From Serripes groenlandicus (taxonomy: Eukaryota; Mollusca; Bivalvia; Cardiida; Cardiidae): a stretch of DNA of 64,000 nt. Each line of letters opens with the position of its first letter. Within the stretch, counting starts at the first letter, position 1. A program made the translations under genes and the position numbers. Location of the stretch: NCBI GenBank assembly GCA_031761405.1, contig JASEVX010000003.1, positions 115,995,747-116,059,746 on the forward strand. Direction: 5' to 3'. Of this stretch, positions 11,216-23,905 are shown piece by piece. The notes beneath the pieces are model-generated. The model did not search any database. It was not told where the DNA came from and saw only the letters and a program-made list of their open reading frames with translations.

Positions 11216-11705
11216 TATTTTCATTTATACAGATTTTCTAAATGTTTGACTTGGTGTATTCAAAGCCGTCTGCTACATTTTAACCACCAGTTTATTGGTG
11301 TTACCTTTGCTCTTCATTCAGAAATATGCTGATGCAGTACATTTTGCTATTTTATCATTAAGAGTAAAGTAAACTAAACACGCTTCGTAACCCTTCATCT
11401 TTCGAAAGAGAAAAGTTCGATGTCAAAAAAGCAAAAAAAAAAAGAATATTCGATGGTTTTACATAATGTAAGCTGACAACTTAATTTCCCCGCACCTATG
11501 TAGAGATAAAAAGAAATTGAACGTCTAGACAAAAATCAAGAAAGAGCCGATTTACTTCAACTTTAAGTTTCAAAATAAGTCAAAATAAGTCTAAATTCAT
11601 AGAACAAAACATAAAACTAACATCAAAAACCCCTAACACAAAGTGCCCAAAGTGTTAAGAAAATGTTGTTTACATCAAAATCAAGCGCTTACGAAAATGA
11701 ATTGT
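11216..11705. other. No gene or clear repeat recognised
   Basis: AT-rich, with an A run near 11430 and a CAAAATAAGT doublet at 11572-11592. Confidence 0.4.
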
Positions 11706-11706
11706 T

Positions 11707-11942
11707 TTGCATTTTACGACGCTTTCAACGGCTTTTCCTGGGTAAGAAGCCCGTAATACTGGTTCATTTATCCTGACACCAGCCAGTCAGTCGTAATGCT
11801 AACCACGCAATCCTGAGCGTCAAAGAGGTCGGCCATTACTATCATTTTTAAAATCTCTGGTTTGACTCGGCCGGTGATTGAACCTGCGACCTCCCGCACC
11901 CGAGGCGGACGCTCTTCCACTACACCACCGAGGCGGTCTTAC
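11707..11942 (-). mobile_element. tRNA-derived SINE, type A, reverse
   Basis: On the minus strand the head reads GCCTCGGTGGTGTAGTGG (A box) and, after AGAGCGTCCGCCTCGGG, a B box in GCAGGTTCAATCACCGGCC. The body has GCGCTCAGGATTGCGTGG and ACGACTGACTGGCTGGTG. The tail is GAAAGCGTCGTAAAATG. It matches 27991-28195. Confidence 0.85.
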
Positions 11943-12980
11943 AAAAATGAAAAAATACCGTCAGGCTACATACTTAAATTATGTACATTTACAAATGATG
12001 TATGCAGTGAACAAGGCCTCGCTGTATATATGACAACGGATATACGCTGATCTTTCGCTGGTTTCTATTTGATTAGCTGTCAGCCAATCACATTTAACGT
12101 TACAGATAACGTGTGTCGTTACTTAAAAAAGCGTCGAATGAATTTCTGGATTTCAGTTGAAATCAAAGCGTGTCATAAACAAGATTAAAGTGTCTAGGGA
12201 AATGTATTGTAGTTGGATGAAACCCACCAAGGGTTATTGTATCAGGAACGTTTGCCATGGCAATACGCGCGAGGTATATTAAACATTCCGCGAAATGTCA
12301 AAATATTTGTTTACATCAACTGCGCAAGCTCCACTAATCTCTCGTTTGTAATCTCGGAAAATCTCACATGCCCGTTTTGATTGATTTTGATTGATAACCT
12401 TCGCCATACAGAACTTAATATTTTGCGAGCAGTCTGTACCGATTCCTATATTTGCGATAACGTGATATCAGGGGAGGTAACCAATCTAGTGCGCAGATGT
12501 TCTTTATTTACGGAATACTAATATTAACAAGAGTTATTTTTTTTTTAATTTAAACATATTTTATTCTATAAAGTAAGGCACACACGCAACAGTACAAGAG
12601 TTGCTGCAAGATGCAGCAGTTAGCGCGGGAATCAGCATTTTATGGCTTAAGAAATACTGTTTGAATCTAAAAACACGAAAATAGCTTTTAAATATGTATG
12701 ATAACAATAGTTTGTACGTAAAACGAGAACAAAAGTACCTTTTCCCAACGTGTTGACCTCGATCTCCCAAAAATGTTGTCTTAATATATTCTTAAAATTG
12801 CATAGTTCAGCACAATAACTTCGCATTTATGAAAATATTCCCATTTTCCTGTTATTAAAACCCCGGAGGTTCCCAGTGATGTTACATATACTCTGCTCTG
12901 GTATACTGCTTGTGTTAGAGAAAAGAGGGAGAAATGTAACGGGAACGGTATAGGTATAAATATCACTTCTACAGCCTTGC
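11943..12980. other. No gene or clear repeat recognised
   Basis: Contains a CCAAT-type motif (CAGCCAATCACA, 12081) and A/T runs near 12535, but no reading frame of note. Confidence 0.35.
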
Positions 12981-12984
12981 TGTG

Positions 12985-13046
12985 GAAGCCGGCGGTTAGT
13001 GCCTGGATGGGTGACCCGCGATGGCTTAACGCCGGTACAGGTTACA
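12985..13046 (+). pseudogene. 5S rRNA 3'-half-like fragment
   Basis: GGTTAGTGCCTGGATGGGTG followed by ACC closely matches the well-known 3' half of animal 5S rRNA (GGTTAGTACTTGGATGGGTGACC). The GC-rich sequence after it diverges. The 5' half with its internal promoter is not visible upstream. It could be a lone pseudogene piece or the end of a 5S-derived SINE. Confidence 0.55.
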
Positions 13047-13384
13047 CTATGGTTTTAATTTACATTTTAATTATAAAAAAAACTACTCGCATACAAATTA
13101 ATCGAGTGACGAACTGCTACGGAAATATCCGAGAGTTGACGGTAAAATACGGCGCATTTGCGATCAAGACGATTAACAAGGCGCATGCGCAAGCCCATTG
13201 CACCAGTGGTAGTTCTAAACACAACCAATATATGCACTGGTGCACCCGCGTAATTAACTTGTCGAACAGTTTATAAAACAAACAAGCATTAGATATCAAA
13301 ACAAAGTATAATCTCTAAAAATATATCTTTGTTTGGGTTATTTTCTTTCAAAGTGCATATACGTTCATCATACGTGATCCACTT

Positions 13385-13620
13385 TCTCTTGACCTCAATC
13401 TTAATAATGTATGTTGTAATTGTTGATGAACTCGACCGTAATCATGTGTTGCACTTGTTGTTGACCTCGACTGTTATCATTTTATGTTGTACTTTGTTCA
13501 ACTAATTGACAGAGTTCTTGACCTTGACCTTTCTAATTTGTGTTTTAGCTTGCTTGACCTCAACCTTAATCATTTATGTTGTATTTGTTCAACTAATTGA
13601 CAGAGTATTTGGGAATACAT
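13385..13620 (+). repeat. Degenerate tandem repeat next to the 31-bp array
   Basis: Recurring TTGACCTCRA, TTAATCAT, TATGTTGTA and GTTCAACTAATTGACAGAGT at irregular spacing. TTGACCT resembles the core of the neighbouring array and may be a diverged outer edge. Confidence 0.55.
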
Positions 13621-13689
13621 CACTCGGTCCACTTTATTAGTAACTAGTTAAACAAAGTGCATTCACGAAAGTACCATGTCTTCCAATGT

Positions 13690-15636
13690 GACGATTTTTA
13701 CTTATTACTGACCTTCACCATTAGTTCTCTTCTAGCTTTTGACCTTCACCATTAGTGCTCTACTAATTATTGACATTCACAATTAGCGCTCTACTAATTA
13801 CTGACCTTCACCATTAGTGCTTTACTAATTACTGACCTTCACCATTAGTGCTCTACTAGTTATTGACCTTCACCATTAGTGCTCTACTAGTTCTCGACCT
13901 TCACCATTAGTGCTCTTCTAATATTGATCTTCACCATTAGGGCTCTACTAGTTCTTGACATTCACCATTAGTGCTCTACTAGTTTTTGACCGTCACCATT
14001 AGTGCTCTACTATTTCTTGACCTTCACCATTAGTACTCTACTAATTACTGACCTTCACCATAAGTGCTTTACTATTTCTTGACATTCACCATAAGTGCTC
14101 TACTAGTTCTTGACCTTCACCATTAGTGCTCTACTAGTTCTTGACATTCACCATTAGTGCTCTACTAGTTTTTGACCGTCACCATTATTGCTCTACTATT
14201 TCTTGACCTTCACCATTAGTACTCTACTAATTACTGACCTTCACAATTAGTACTCTACTAATTACTGACCTTCGTCATTAGTGCTTTACTAATTTATGAC
14301 CTTCACCATTAGTGCTCTACTAGTTCTTGACCTTCACCATTAGTGCTCTACTAATTATTGATCGTCACCATTAGTGCTCTTCTAATTATTGACCTTTACC
14401 ATTAGTGCTCTACTAATTATTGACCTTCACAATTAGTGCTCTACTAGTTATTGACCTTCACCATTAGTGCTCTACTAGTTCACGAAAGTACCATGTCTTC
14501 CAATGTGACGATTTTTACTAATTACTGACCTTCACCATTAGTTCTCTTCTAGCTTTTTACCTTCACCATTAGTGCTCTACTAATTATTGACATTCACAAT
14601 TAGCGCTCTACTAATTACTGACCTTCACCATTAGTGCTTTACTAATTACTGACCTTCACCATTAGTGCTCTACTAGTTATTGACCTACACCATTAGTGCT
14701 CTACTAGTTCTCGACCTTCACCATTAGTGCTCTTCTAATATTGATCTTCACCATTAGTGCTCTACTAGTTCTTGACATTCATCATTAGTGCTCTACTAGT
14801 TTTTGACCGTCACCATTAGTGCTCTACTATTTCTTGACCTTCACCATTAGTACTCTACTAATTACTGACTTTCACCATAAGTGCTTTACTATTTCTTGAC
14901 ATTCACCATAAGTGCTCTACTAGTTCTTGACCTTCACCATTAGTGCTCTACTAGTTCTTGACATTCACCATTAGTGCTCTACTAGTTTTTGACCGTCACC
15001 ATTATTGCTCTACTATTTCTTGACCTTCACCATTAGTACTCTACTAATTACTGACCTTCACAATTAGTACTCTACTAATTACTGACCTTCATCATTAGTG
15101 CTTTACTAATTTATGACCTTCACCATTACTGCTCTACTAGTTCTTGACCTTCACCATTAGTGCTCTACTAATAATTGATCGTCACCATTAGTGCTCTTCT
15201 AATTATTGACCTTTACCATTAGTGCTCTACTAATTATTGACCTTCACAATTAGTGCTCTACTAGTTATTGACCTTCACCATTAGTGCTCTACTAGTTATT
15301 GATCGTCACTATTAGTGCTCTACTAGTTCTTGACCGTCACCGTTAGTGCTCTACTAGTTCTTGACCTTCACCATTAGTGCTCTACTAATTACTGACCTTC
15401 ACCATTAGTGCTCTACTAATTACTGACCTTCACCATTAGTGCTCTACCAGTTATTGACTTTCACCAGTAGTGCTCTACTAATTATTGATCTTCACCATTA
15501 GTGATCTTCACCATTAATGCTCTACTAATATCTGACCTTCACCATTAGTGCTCTACTAGTTCTTGACCTTCACCATTAGTGCTCTACTTGTTCTTGACCT
15601 TCAGCATAAATGCTCTACGCGTTCTTGATATTCCGT
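13690..15636 (+). repeat. 31-bp minisatellite, about 60 copies
   Basis: The unit is GACCTTCACCATTAGTGCTC followed by TACTARTTNTT. About 1.95 kb of array. Variant units (TTGATCTTCACC, GACATTCACAATTAGCGC, GACCGTCACC) recur in the same order 817 bp apart, showing a larger duplication inside the array. Confidence 0.95.
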
Positions 15637-16345
15637 AAGTGTATTTTATTATACCCTAAGGCTGTCTACAAATAATTCATTACAATTTACACCCTTTTGA
15701 GAAAGTAACATATTTGAACTAAGAATCTGTAAATCTTCTGTGTCCATGGTTACTGGAATAATTGATTTGTTTTAAACAAAATCTCTTCTGCCATGAATGT
15801 TACTGAATTGTCGTAAGAGTTTACAGCCATGGTCTATATAAATGAATACTAAACACTACTGTCCGAATCATCCATTCCTAACTGTCTCGCTGTGTCGAGA
15901 TCTTTGGCTGCTCCAACGAAATGTACCCCTTAGTCAGACCTGAATTCATTTACTTGTCTGATTTGAATGGATGTAAATCAGCTCTTCCACTCTTTCTACA
16001 TAAATTGGACTAATGGTGACACAAGTGATCATCCAAACGTTAACTGTTTAATTGTTCACCAAATCGTGGTGTGTGACTGTTATTGGTGAATGGAATGGCC
16101 CTTATGCTTAAGGATATCCGGAAAAATGTATGTCTGTCACAGTTTGAATACTTTCAGAAAAACAAGCAAACAACACCAGTCCTGAAATATTTATAAAGGT
16201 TAAGTTTACACAATTTTACATTTTTCCTTGAAATGAGATCAGTTTCGTGCCTCTTCAAAAGATGAACTTTGCAAAAACAGTGAGAAGAGGAGAAATTGCT
16301 ATACATTCAGACATAGCAATTACAGGTTATATCAGTTTTCAAACC
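15637..16345. other. No gene or clear repeat recognised
   Basis: Unremarkable AT-rich sequence between the minisatellite and the next modular element. Confidence 0.4.
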
Positions 16346-16350
16346 TTTTT

Positions 16351-17728
16351 AGCTCACCTATGCACGAAGTGCAAGGCGAGCTATTGTGATCATATTTTGT
16401 CCGGCGTCCGTCCGTCGTGCGTCGTGCGTCGTGCGTCGTGCGTCGTCAACATTTCAGCTTGTTAACACTCTACAGGCTACATTTTGCATCCAATCTTCAT
16501 GAAAGTATATCAGAACATTCATCTCTATCAAATCTTGGACAAGTTCGAAACTGGGCCATATGAGGTCAAAAACGAGGTCACTAGGTCAAATTGAAGCGAA
16601 ATATTGTTAACACTCTGGAGGCCACATTTTCAACTTTAGCATGTTGAAACTTTATCAGAATGTTTGTCTTGATGATATGTAAGTCGAGTTCGAACATGGG
16701 TCATGTCGGGTCAAAACGAAGGCCACTAGGTCAAATTGAGGGAACATCTTGTTAACACTTCAGAGGCCGCAATTGTTGCTTCAGCAGTTTGAAATTTTGT
16801 CAGAATGTTTGTCTTTAAAATATCTAGGTCAAGTTCGAATATGGGTTATGCCGGGTCAAAAACTAGGTCACTAGGCAAAATTGAAGGGAAATCTTGTTAA
16901 CACTGTAGAAGCTGCATTTTTTGCTTCAGCAGCTTGAAATTTAGTCAGAATGTTGAGCTGAATGATATCTAGGTCAAGTTCGAATACGGGTCATGCCGGG
17001 TTAAAAACTAGGTCACTAGGCTAAATTGAAGGGAAATCTTGTTTACATCGTAGAAGCTGTATTTTTTGCTTCAGCAGCTTGAAATTTAGTCAGAATGTTG
17101 AGCTGAATGATATCTAGGTCAAGTTCGAATACGGGTCATGCCGGGTCAAAAACTAGGTCACTAGGCCAAATTGAAGGGTAATCTTGTTAACACTATAGAG
17201 GCCATATATATTTTCAACTTGAGCATGTTGAAACCTTATCAGAATGTTTGTCTTGATGATATGTAGGTCAAGTTTAAAAATGGGTCATATTGGGTCAGAG
17301 ACTAGGTCACTAGGCCAAATTGAGGGAAAATCTTGTTAACTCTGTAGAAGCCGCATGTTTTGCTACAGCAGCTTGAAATTGTGTCAGAATGTTTAGCTGA
17401 ATGATATCTAGGCCCAGTTCGAGTCATGCTGGGTCAAAAACTAAGTCACTAGGCCAAACTGAAGGAAAATCTTGTTAACACTTTGGATGCCGCATTTTTT
17501 GCTTAAGCATCTTAAAATTTGGTCAGAATGTTTGTCTAAATTATATCTAGTTCAAGTTCGAATTTGGGTCATATCAGGAAAAATAATTTATTGATCACTA
17601 GGCCAAATGAAGGAAAATCTTGTTAACACTGGAGGTTGCATTCAGAATAATTGTCTTGATGTGTTTTGCATAAAAGTACATTGTATAATTAAGGTGAGCG
17701 ATCCAGGGCCATCATGGCCCTCTTGTTT
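16351..17728 (+). repeat. Full modular tandem element, AGCTCACCT type
   Basis: The 5' end is a hairpin (AGCTCACCT, loop GCACGAAGTGC, AGGCGAGCT), then GTGATCATATTTTGTCCGGC and a GTCGT(G)C microsatellite. About seven units of roughly 180 bp follow, marked by CTTGTTAACACT, GTCAGAATGTTT and GGTCACTAGGCCAAATTGA. The 3' end is GGTGAGCGATCCAGGGCC, hairpin GGGCCATCATGGCCC, then TCTTGTTT. Confidence 0.9.
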
Positions 17729-18400
17729 AATGAAATAAATAGTTCTGAAACCAAATAGCAACTACTCAAATTGTTTACAATGCTTTTTTCTTTATTTTAA
17801 GTTTTCTAATTAAATTTAGCCTTGTTTTATATTATCCTGATACATGTTTTAAACAAGTCAAGACTCGTAAAGTTTCTAACCAGCTAAATATGTACAAATA
17901 CTCTCTTGATTGCTTTTTGTGAACTGTTTACCTCATGTGATATTGTTTCAAATCATTGGAGGGGGAAAATGTAGCTAAGAAAATTGTATAATTTTTAAAC
18001 ACATTTTCAGTGCTATACTTCACAATCAAATCAATATTTGATACTTTTGAGAAAAACATGTAAGACAAGAAAGATAGAAGTAAACCAACGCAATATGTGC
18101 CAATAAGTCAGAGCAGGACAATACACCTACCCGGGTCAAATAGATGACAGAACAGATCTTTATGTTCCACCATGCCAAGGCTCTCAATCATGGCATAAAA
18201 ACAAGCAATTTTTCTTTTCCTACAATTTGTTTAGAAATAATATTTTACCTTGGACATTTTCAAATGTTATTTTCTTCACCGCAGATTTTAAAATCCTATC
18301 AGCTAAATGGTTAAATTTAACAAGATATGTTGTAGGAAATCAGTCACCTGCTTGGATCTTGCTTGGATATCCAAACTTGCTAAAGAGGACAACACTGTAT
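17729..18400. other. No gene or clear repeat recognised
   Basis: AT-rich spacer. The palindromic CCATGCCAAGGC...CATGGC near 18172-18195 is too short to interpret. Confidence 0.4.
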
Positions 18401-18644
18401 ATGAACCGACCCGCGAGAAAACCATCATTGTGGACTTTGCGAAAAGTATCGAACCGGATCAGCCTAAGCAATTTTTGCCTCCTGTGTATTTTCTGTTTGA
18501 GGAATCATTACTCTATACCTATACATATATCCCCCTGAGACGGAATATGTCGGCCTGGATTAGCCTGCGCGCACTGCGCAGGCTGATCTGGGTCGATATA
18601 TTACGCAGAGGCCATTATGTTGGTTTTCTCGTGGAACGGCTCAT
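18401..18644. mobile_element. ATGAGCCGTT MITE
   Basis: Begins ATGAACCGACCCGCGAGAAA and ends TTCTCGTGGAACGGCTCAT. Inside are TTCTGTTTGAGGAATCATTA and the palindrome CCTGCGCGCACTGCGCAGG. It is open in two frames, but the translation only reflects repeat sequence. Confidence 0.8.
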
Positions 18645-18659
18645 GTTGCATGTGGCATA

Positions 18660-18908
18660 TCGAGGGCTTGGCGTGAAACGGTTGTATCTAAAATTGGTAT
18701 TTTTTTTACCAAGGTTAATCACCTCGCCATAAAGTCTTTATAAGCGTTAAATCACTTTTCTTGGTAAACAATGTAAATTTAGGTACCATTGCTCGTTCTG
18801 AGCAATGGCACCTAAATTTGCATTGTTTACAAAAGGGTCAAAATTGCCCCTAAACCAGGGTTTTCAAAATAGGTTTTAAGTTACAACCGTTTCACGCCAA
18901 GCCCTCGA
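18660..18908. mobile_element. TA-flanked MITE with 30-bp inverted ends and internal hairpin
   Basis: The ends are TCGAGGGCTTGGCGTGAAAC and the exact reverse complement at 18889-18908; the match continues inward to about 30 bp. TA dinucleotides flank both sides (18658, 18909), as expected for Tc1/mariner-like targets. A second nested palindrome (18764-18830) is built on ACAATGTAAATTTAGGTACC and its mirror. It starts 15 bp after the preceding MITE. Confidence 0.8.
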
Positions 18909-18910
18909 TA

Positions 18911-19330
18911 TATGCTTTGAAAGATTTATATAAATACTCTTATTTTCTACTTACATTTATGTCTACAGAAAACAAATAAATTGAATTTATAACTAAAATC
19001 AACATATCAAATAATGGTACAATAAATGTTACCTTCAATTTCGCTTAGGGCCATACAAAACATGTTCTGCATTTATATTTAGCCAGGAAAAAACAAACCG
19101 TACATTCTTTACCCGAACAAAGTAGTGTTCTTTAATTTATAATTTTTAGCAAACTGCATATTTTTTCTTTAAGGAAAATAAAATAATATTCTTATCACTT
19201 ATTGTGACTTAAGGTAATAAATTATGTAAACAGTAATCTCCATTTGTTAATACAAAGTCCCAGACTAATTCAATTTTGATGAGACTCATTTAAATGAGAT
19301 AAATCAGATTTCACATTGTAGGATCCATTT
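18911..19330. other. No gene or clear repeat recognised
   Basis: AT-rich spacer without reading frames. Confidence 0.4.
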
Positions 19331-19332
19331 TT

Positions 19333-20534
19333 AGCTCCACTGACTGAAAGCCAGTCGAGCTTATGTCATCGCGAATTGTCTGTCGTGCGTCCGTGCGTCA
19401 ACCCTTTGCTTCAAACGACTTCTCCTCCCTAACCACTTGGCCAATTGGGATGACACTTCATATGAAGCATCCTCCTATCCTTAATTCCTTCAACATTTTT
19501 GGATCGATGCAAAAATCTGGTTTCCATGGCAACCGAAAAAAAAAATAAAAAAAAAATATTCTCCTCTTAAACTGGTTGGCCGATTCTCAAATAATCTTGT
19601 AGAAATTATCATTGCGTGACCCTCTATCAGATTCCTTCAAGCAATATTGATTGCTTAAAAAACATGGCCGCCAGGGGGCGGGGCTATGTTGCCCTATATG
19701 GCTATTGTGAAAAATTAAACAAAATGCTTCTCCGAAAGTGTCAGGTCGATTTTCAAATATTTTGTAGAAATATTCCTTGGGTGACCCTCTATCAGATTCA
19801 TTTAAGCCATGTTGATTGGCTGAAAAACCTTGGTCGCCATGGGGCAGGACTGTTTTGCCTAATATGGCTATAGTGAAAATTTAAAAATTCTTCTCGGATG
19901 AAAGTATCTGGCCGATTTTCAAATAATTTTGTAGAAATGTTCCTTGGGTGTCTCTCTATCAGATTCCGTCATGTTGATTGCTCGAAAAACATGGCCGCCA
20001 GGAGGCGGGCCTATTTTGCCTTATATGGCTAAAGAGAGAACTTAAACAAAATGCTCCTCCAAAGGTGCCAGGCCGATTTTCAAATAATTTTGTAAAAATG
20101 TTCCTTGAGTCAGATTCCTTCAAGCCATGTTGATTGGTTGAAAAACCTTGGTCGCCAGGGGGTAGGGTTGTTTTTCCTTATATGGCTATAGAAAAACTTA
20201 AAAAATCTTCTCGGACGAAAGTATCGATTTTCAAATAATGTTGTAGAAATGTTCCTTGGGTGTCTCTCTATAAGATTCCACCGAGCCATGTTGATTAGTC
20301 TTAAAATATGGCTGTCAGTAGGGCGGGTCTGTAAGCCTTATATTTGAAAATCGTCTACTCCCAAACTATTTGGCCGATTTTCAAATAATTTTGCAGAAAT
20401 GTTCCATGGGTGACACTCTACGAGATACCTTCAAGCCATGGTGATTGGTCAAAAGACATGGCCACCAGGAGACGGGACTTTTTGCTGATTTAATGTTTGC
20501 CTAATGGCAGTGGAGCGATACTGGCCCTCTTATT
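19333..20534 (+). repeat. Full modular tandem element, AGCTCCACTG type
   Basis: The 5' hairpin is AGCTCCACTGACTGAAAGCC followed by AGTCGAGCT, then GTCGTGCGTCCGTGCGTC. About six units of roughly 175 bp contain GATTTTCAAATAATTTTGTA, GAAATGTTCCTTGGGTG and ACATGGCCGCCAGG. The 3' end is GGCAGTGGAGCGATACTGGC followed by CCTCTTATTT. The 3' arm CAGTGGAGC pairs with the 5' arm GCTCCACTG. Confidence 0.85.
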
Positions 20535-20920
20535 TCTTATAAAGCACATGGAATGACATGTTGAAAGACAATTCAACATGAAACACGTATTGTATGACAG
20601 ACACACAAATCCACCGAAGACATTCTATTTATGCACGGGGGAGGGTTTGATTGGTATGTTCATTGACACTCTCTGAGCAGGGTCGTCACCGTTCACAATA
20701 AGATCCAATGTTTCGATTCATTGAGGTCAATAGAACATAAAACGAGTGTCGACGTATAACAGCAGGTTGAGTCACTCTTTCTGCTACGCTTGAGTCGCAT
20801 TGAGACGGGCCTTCCGATTTTAAATTTGATTATTCCGTCTTTTCATCCGATTTTTAAAAATTGACTTGTACATATTTAAATTTGATAGGGGCAATTGTCA
20901 ATTAAAGTAGAATCACGAAA

Positions 20921-21512
20921 ACAAGAGGATCATAATGGTCGTATATCGCTAATCTGGCTTAATAGAACTAATTTTCAAATGTTTAACTCTAAGCATATAA
21001 GCAAAACAAGCCCTGCCCCATTTGCGGCTTTGATATTTTTTTTACCTAATCGGAATAATTTCAACAATATTGGTAGAGGGTCACCAAAGGATCATTTGTA
21101 CCGAATTATTTTCAAATTAGGTCAGTACTTTTGCACAAGAAGATTTTTTAAAAAATATATTACTATACACATATATGGAAAACTAGACCAGCCTGCTGTC
21201 TGCAATGTTTTTATCGGATCGGTATAATTTGAACACTCTTGGTAGAGGGTCACCCAAGTAACATTTGTGCAAAATAATTTTCAATTCGTGCGAGTACTTT
21301 TTGACAAGTCTATTTTTAAAGTTTTGTCACTTTACCCTCTTACTGATGCTGCGGCAACCAAAGTTCTTCAAGGAATAACATATTTTGAATTTGGTTGATT
21401 GGTTTAGGAGGTGATGTCGGTAGAAGGAACATGTGATATGACGGACAGACAGACGACGACGAACGGTGAGTGATCATAACAGTTCATCCCGAAATTCGTG
21501 CTCAGGTGTGCT
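20921..21512 (-). repeat. Modular tandem element, AGCTCACCT type, reverse
   Basis: Reading minus, it starts near 21512 with GCACACCTGAGCACGAA and GTCGTCGTCTGTCTGTCC. It runs through two to three units and ends near 20921 with AGCGATATACGACC and CCTCTTGTTTTC. This is the terminal order seen in plus copies. Confidence 0.75.
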
Positions 21513-21783
21513 AAACATGGAGTGAGTTGATCAGTCAAAAGTGTACATAACCTGGTCAGACGGGTCCACACTGGTGTCACAAAATTGGTTACAGCAGTCA
21601 ACCTTTTTCCAGTCTTTCAGGATTCTTGAACAGCTAGATGGCGAAAGAAAAAAGATCTAACTGGAAATCTGGACGGTCGTTGATGAATAAGGCATGTCGG
21701 TTTCTTTCTATGTGATGTGACTCATTTTGTCGTGGCCAGGCTCTATCGGATTTAGTTTCATTCACGCGCGTTACTAACCCATC

Positions 21784-21975
21784 CAGAGGACTAGATAAGA
21801 GGGAGTGAACAGGTGTTTTCCAAACAACATTTCTCTTAATACTCAACCAAATCCTATGTTGCGGGTACTCAAAAGAATCGTCTCAATCAGACGATTCTTT
21901 TGAGTACCCACAACATTGGGTTTAAATGTCAAATAATGATTTTAGAATTTGAAAAATGCCCCTTTTCTAGAGCTC
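21784..21975. mobile_element. Hairpin MITE with CTAGATAAG ends, copy 2
   Basis: Starts CAGAGGACTAGATAAGAGGG and ends CCCCTTTTCTAGAGCTC. The central palindrome is TACTCAAAAGAATCGTCTCA and its mirror, flanked by GGGTACTC and GAGTACCC. About 80% similar by eye to copies at 4746 and 47426. Confidence 0.85.
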
Positions 21976-22386
21976 ACCTACTACGTGGAGTACTACGTAG
22001 CTTCAAACGTTGTTTAAATTGTCCGTGTAAATGTATTTCAATATTACCAAAATGAATTTTAAAAAACATAGCATGTACTCTCGGTTGATCCTTTGAGAAT
22101 ATAGACTGGCACCCTGTATATATTAAGGATCTTACCTAGACTGGAAACAAAAACGATCAGACGACGTGATCGCCGTGATTAACAGAATACCATTGCTATA
22201 TCAATTTCATGCATACCATATGTATTTGTTTAAAGTACAGGATGATCAGGTCAGTAAGCCATTACTGTAGAATGATTACTGTATCTTGTTTTACGACATA
22301 AAACCGCCATTGAGTATTGCAAGAGTATACCGAGTTGCATATTGGTACGTGGAAATCTAAATATAGCACGATACGCCGTTTATTAT

Positions 22387-23904
22387 CCCCTCGGTTACGA
22401 AAGGTCATCACTCTACACTAACCATTTCTTGACAGATCTTAACCAAACTTGGTATAAAGTAAGTATATGGTAACATCTTGAAGCCTATTGATTTTCAAGG
22501 TCATAGGTCAAAGGTCAAGCCCAAAATAGCCCAAAATTGGACTTGCAATATTTCCGTCCGTAACAAACCTTGTCATCACTCTACACTAACCATTTCTTGA
22601 CAGATCTTAACCAAACTTGGTATAAAGTAAGTATATGGTAACATCTTGAAGCCTATTGATTTTCAAGGTCATAGGTCAAAGGTCAAGCCCAAAATTGGAC
22701 TAGCCCAAAATTTGACTTGCAATATTTTCCGTCCGTAACAAACCTTGTCATCACTCTACACTAACCATTTCTTGACAGATCTTAACCAAACTTAGTATAA
22801 AGTATGTATATGGTAACATCTTGAAGCCTATTGATTTTCAAGGTCATAGGTCAAAGGTCAAGCCCAAAATTGGACTTGCAATATTTTCAGCTGTGGCAAC
22901 CTTGTCACCACTCTACACTGACCATTACTTGACGGATTTAACAAAACTTGGTATAAAGTTACTTTATGATAATATCTTGAAGCCTATTGATTTTCAAGGT
23001 CATAGGTCAAAGGTCAAGCCCAAAATTGGACTTGCAATATTTTCAGCTGTGGCAACCTTGTCACCACTCTACACTGACCATTACTTGACGGATTTTAACA
23101 AAACTTGGTATAAAGTTACTTTATGATAATATCTTGAAGCCTATTGATTTTCAAGGTCATAGGTCAAAGTTCAAGCTCAAAATTTGACTTACAATATTTT
23201 CAGCTGTGACAGCCTTGTCACCACTCTACACTGACCATTCCTTGACCGATCTTTATAAAACTTATTATACAGTTAGTTTATGATAATATTTGAAGCCTAT
23301 TGATTTTCAAGGTCATAGGTCAAAGGTCAAGCCCAAAATTGCACTTACACTATTTTCAGCTGTGGCAACCTTGTCACCACTCTACACTGACCATTACTTG
23401 ACAGATCTTATCCAAACTTGGCATACAGTTAGTTTGTGACAATATTTTGAAGCCTATTGATTTTCAAGGTCATAGGTCAAAGGTCAAACTCAAAATTGGA
23501 CTTACAATATTTTCAGCTGTGGCAGCATTGTCACAACTCTACACTGACCATTCATTGACCGATCTTAATAAAACTTATTATACAGTTAGTTTATGATATG
23601 TCTTGAAGCCTATTGGTTTTCAAGGTCATAGGTCAAAGGTCATGCCCAAAATTGAACTCGATTGAACTTACAATATATCTCAGCTGTGGCACCTTGTCAC
23701 CACTCTACACTGACCATTCCTTGACAGATCTTATCCAAACTTGGCATACAGTTAGTTTGTGACAATATTTTGAAGCCTATTGATTCAAGGTCATAGGTCA
23801 AAGATCGAAGTCAAAAATTGGACTTAAATATTTAGATCACAAGAGAACTCAATGTGAAAATGGAAAGCCGAGGGGATGCATCCGCTTTGCGGTGCCCTTG
23901 TTTA
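22387..23904 (+). repeat. Modular tandem element, CCCCTCGG type
   Basis: Starts CCCCTCGGTTACGAAAGGTC. About nine units of roughly 165 bp are marked by CACTCTACACTRACCATT, CTTGACAGATCTTAACC, TTGAAGCCTATTGATTTTCA and AGGTCATAGGTCAAAGGTCA. It ends with CCGAGGGG (the complement of the 5' arm), the hairpin GCATCCGCTTTGCGGTGC, and CCTTGTTTAG. Confidence 0.9.
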
Positions 23905-23905
23905 G

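Noticed and set aside
18307..18732. 141-codon plus frame
   Set aside because: It runs through an ATGAGCCGTT MITE and into the next MITE; the translation is repeat sequence.
20895..21227. 110-codon plus frame
   Set aside because: It is antisense translation of the reversed modular tandem element at 20921-21512.
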